From Fratercula arctica (taxonomy: Eukaryota > Chordata > Aves > Charadriiformes > Alcidae): a DNA stretch of 64,000 nt. Within the stretch, counting starts at the first letter, position 1. Each line of letters begins with the position of its first letter. The translations under genes were made by a program, and so were the position numbers. Shown one piece after another: positions 62,563-64,000 of the stretch. The stretch covers positions 130,162,889-130,226,888 of the forward strand of contig CANTUZ010000002.1 of assembly GCA_947846985.1 (NCBI GenBank), in the 5' to 3' direction. Below the pieces are notes generated by a model, which saw only the letters and a list, made by a program, of their open reading frames with translations, was not told where the DNA came from and ran no database searches.

Positions 62563-64000
62563 TCTTTTCTGCCGAAATGGGCTTGACCCTGGAATTACGA
62601 CAATTCATGTCTGTACAGTTCTTACCCCAGAAGTTTCCAGGCTTCTTCTGAGTAACGCTCAGCAATTGGAAAGTCTTTGGGGAGAAGAGGTGGAGCTCCG
62701 TACAGCTTCCCAAACAGGACCTGAGGGACATCAGTTAAAGTTTCTTGTGGGAATAATGGGAAGTGTACACAGAAAGAAATTAAACAAATGTGATTTAAGA
62801 TCCGCTTATTTCTTTGAGTCATTCTTCTCTGGTTATTCGTTTTAGAGGAAGTTTGAGAGGTTTAACAGGAACTTGGTTTCCTCTCCAATATTAACCCCAT
62901 GTTTCCCTTTCTGCAGGCTGGAGCTGCCTTTGGTGGGCTGAGATAATTTCTTACCTTCTTGTTTCCCATTCAGGGAGTGATGACAATGCAGGGTTAGGCT
63001 GAAGGTCCCTAGCTCACCCATTTATTGTAAACCTTTCAGCCCAGGTTCCAATGGCAGCGTGCTGGCTTATGTTTCGTGGTGCACAACCAGACTGACGCAA
63101 GCTTGAGAAACTTGGTCCTTGGAGAAAGGCAAGTGTCCCTGCTCTTGGCTCCTGCTGAGCTGCGAACTCTTCTGGACTGGAGAGTTCCTGCTTCTTACAG
63201 CTGTCGGGCTGAGGGCCGACCTCCTGGGCGTTCAGGGGCCCCTCAGAGCTCTCACAGCTTCAGAGTTTCTCAGCTCTGCTTTATGTACTATGTTAGGTGG
63301 ATTCGGACACTTGGCTTATACATTTTGCATCCGTATCTCCTATATCAGGACTAGACATGAAATGCTAGCTAGCCCTGTGAGGTATTTTTACCAATCGATA
63401 TTGTAAGCTGACTTTTCTCAAGAAGTACTCGCTTCCTCCCCATCATTCAAGGCTGACATGTGCCTCTACCTCCATTGTCTTCTTTGGAAAAGAAGCATTC
63501 AGAAGCGCCATACTGGGATAGCCATTTTCTTCTTTCCTTTTCACTAAAGGGTTCTTAATAGGAATTTACAAACACGGAGAAAGAGATTTGCATTTACATC
63601 GAGGCTATTTTACCCGGCATCCATGTGATAAGGGAGCCTCACAGGGCCTGGGAATGTAGCTTACAGTAATGCTACAGGAATCCTTAACTCTGCCATAGTG
63701 GCGGAAAGCAATGAGAATTAGACCCAGTTTATTCAGATTGTTATCTTGTTGAACTGAACTTTTTCTGAGCATTGTTTCTCCCTTCAGTGGTTTCCAAGCT
63801 TGGAAAAACCATTTCTGATAGAAACCACTTAAAGCTTATTATTGTTCTGAAAAGCACTTGCAGTCTTTCGTGAATAAATTTGTATAATATTAGTTCAGAA
63901 TGATTTGCATGACAAAAAAATACCTTTACGCAGTAAATTGTTTGTAGAAAAGCCACAGTGAAAAGAGATGATTGGTGCCATTAAATTAAATAGAAGGGAC

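Larger units (their letters stand above)
26276..64000 (+). other. KCNB2: KCNB2 intron 2 (5' part), continuing past the window
   Basis: No further coding exon is recognisable in 37.7 kb, consistent with the very large intron that separates the T1 exon from the final exon in vertebrate KCNB2. Contents listed separately: three CR1 copies, microsatellites, candidate regulatory stretches and candidate recursive splice sites. The remaining sequence is AT-leaning with small GC-richer patches at about 27640-27920, 36990-37290, 44520-44710 and 54930-55200, in which I recognise no gene. Confidence 0.8.

Noticed and set aside
1..64000. tRNA, rRNA, CRISPR, operon or prokaryote-type features
   Set aside because: None seen. 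The sequence is vertebrate nuclear DNA; repeated units are microsatellites or CR1, not spacer-repeat arrays.

Overview
The window is vertebrate nuclear DNA, almost certainly from a bird. The evidence is seven CR1 non-LTR retrotransposon copies (one nested in another), six of them with intact or near-intact avian-type 3' ends built on the ATTCTATG octamer, no SINE-type repeats that I can recognise, and a coding exon that reads as vertebrate KCNB2 (Kv2.2). The species cannot be fixed from this sequence. Only one protein-coding gene is supported, and most of the 64 kb is non-coding. Layout, all on the + strand. (1) 1-8921 is upstream intergenic sequence. It opens with a CR1 3' fragment and holds one stretch (about 3960-4665) that looks like a conserved homeodomain-rich element. 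(2) 8922-9607 is a CR1 copy interrupted by a second CR1; it runs almost directly into a CpG island at about 9610-10500. (3) The CpG island is the probable KCNB2 promoter and carries a probable non-coding first exon ending at a strong splice donor at 10172/10173. (4) 10173-25590 would be intron 1, about 15.4 kb, with a compound pentanucleotide microsatellite, one CR1 and a candidate enhancer near 14.3-14.9 kb. (5) 25591-26275 is exon 2. It carries a short 5' UTR with a 5-codon upstream ORF and the first 193 codons of KCNB2, including the whole cytoplasmic T1 tetramerisation domain with an intact HX5CX20CC zinc motif. (6) 26276-64000 is the start of the large second intron, with three CR1 copies, simple repeats and several candidate regulatory stretches. 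The membrane-spanning, pore and C-terminal parts of the channel lie in a later exon outside the window. I did not find a new biological system. The observations most worth checking are the layered upstream ORFs in the predicted KCNB2 leader (including one that would be created by the exon 1/exon 2 junction and overlap the main start codon), a possible intronic polyadenylation site giving a T1-only product, the nested CR1 that inserted at a match to its own terminal octamer, the CR1 abutting the promoter, and two candidate recursive splice sites in intron 2. Most other open frames are chance frames in intronic or GC-rich DNA and are not annotated as genes.
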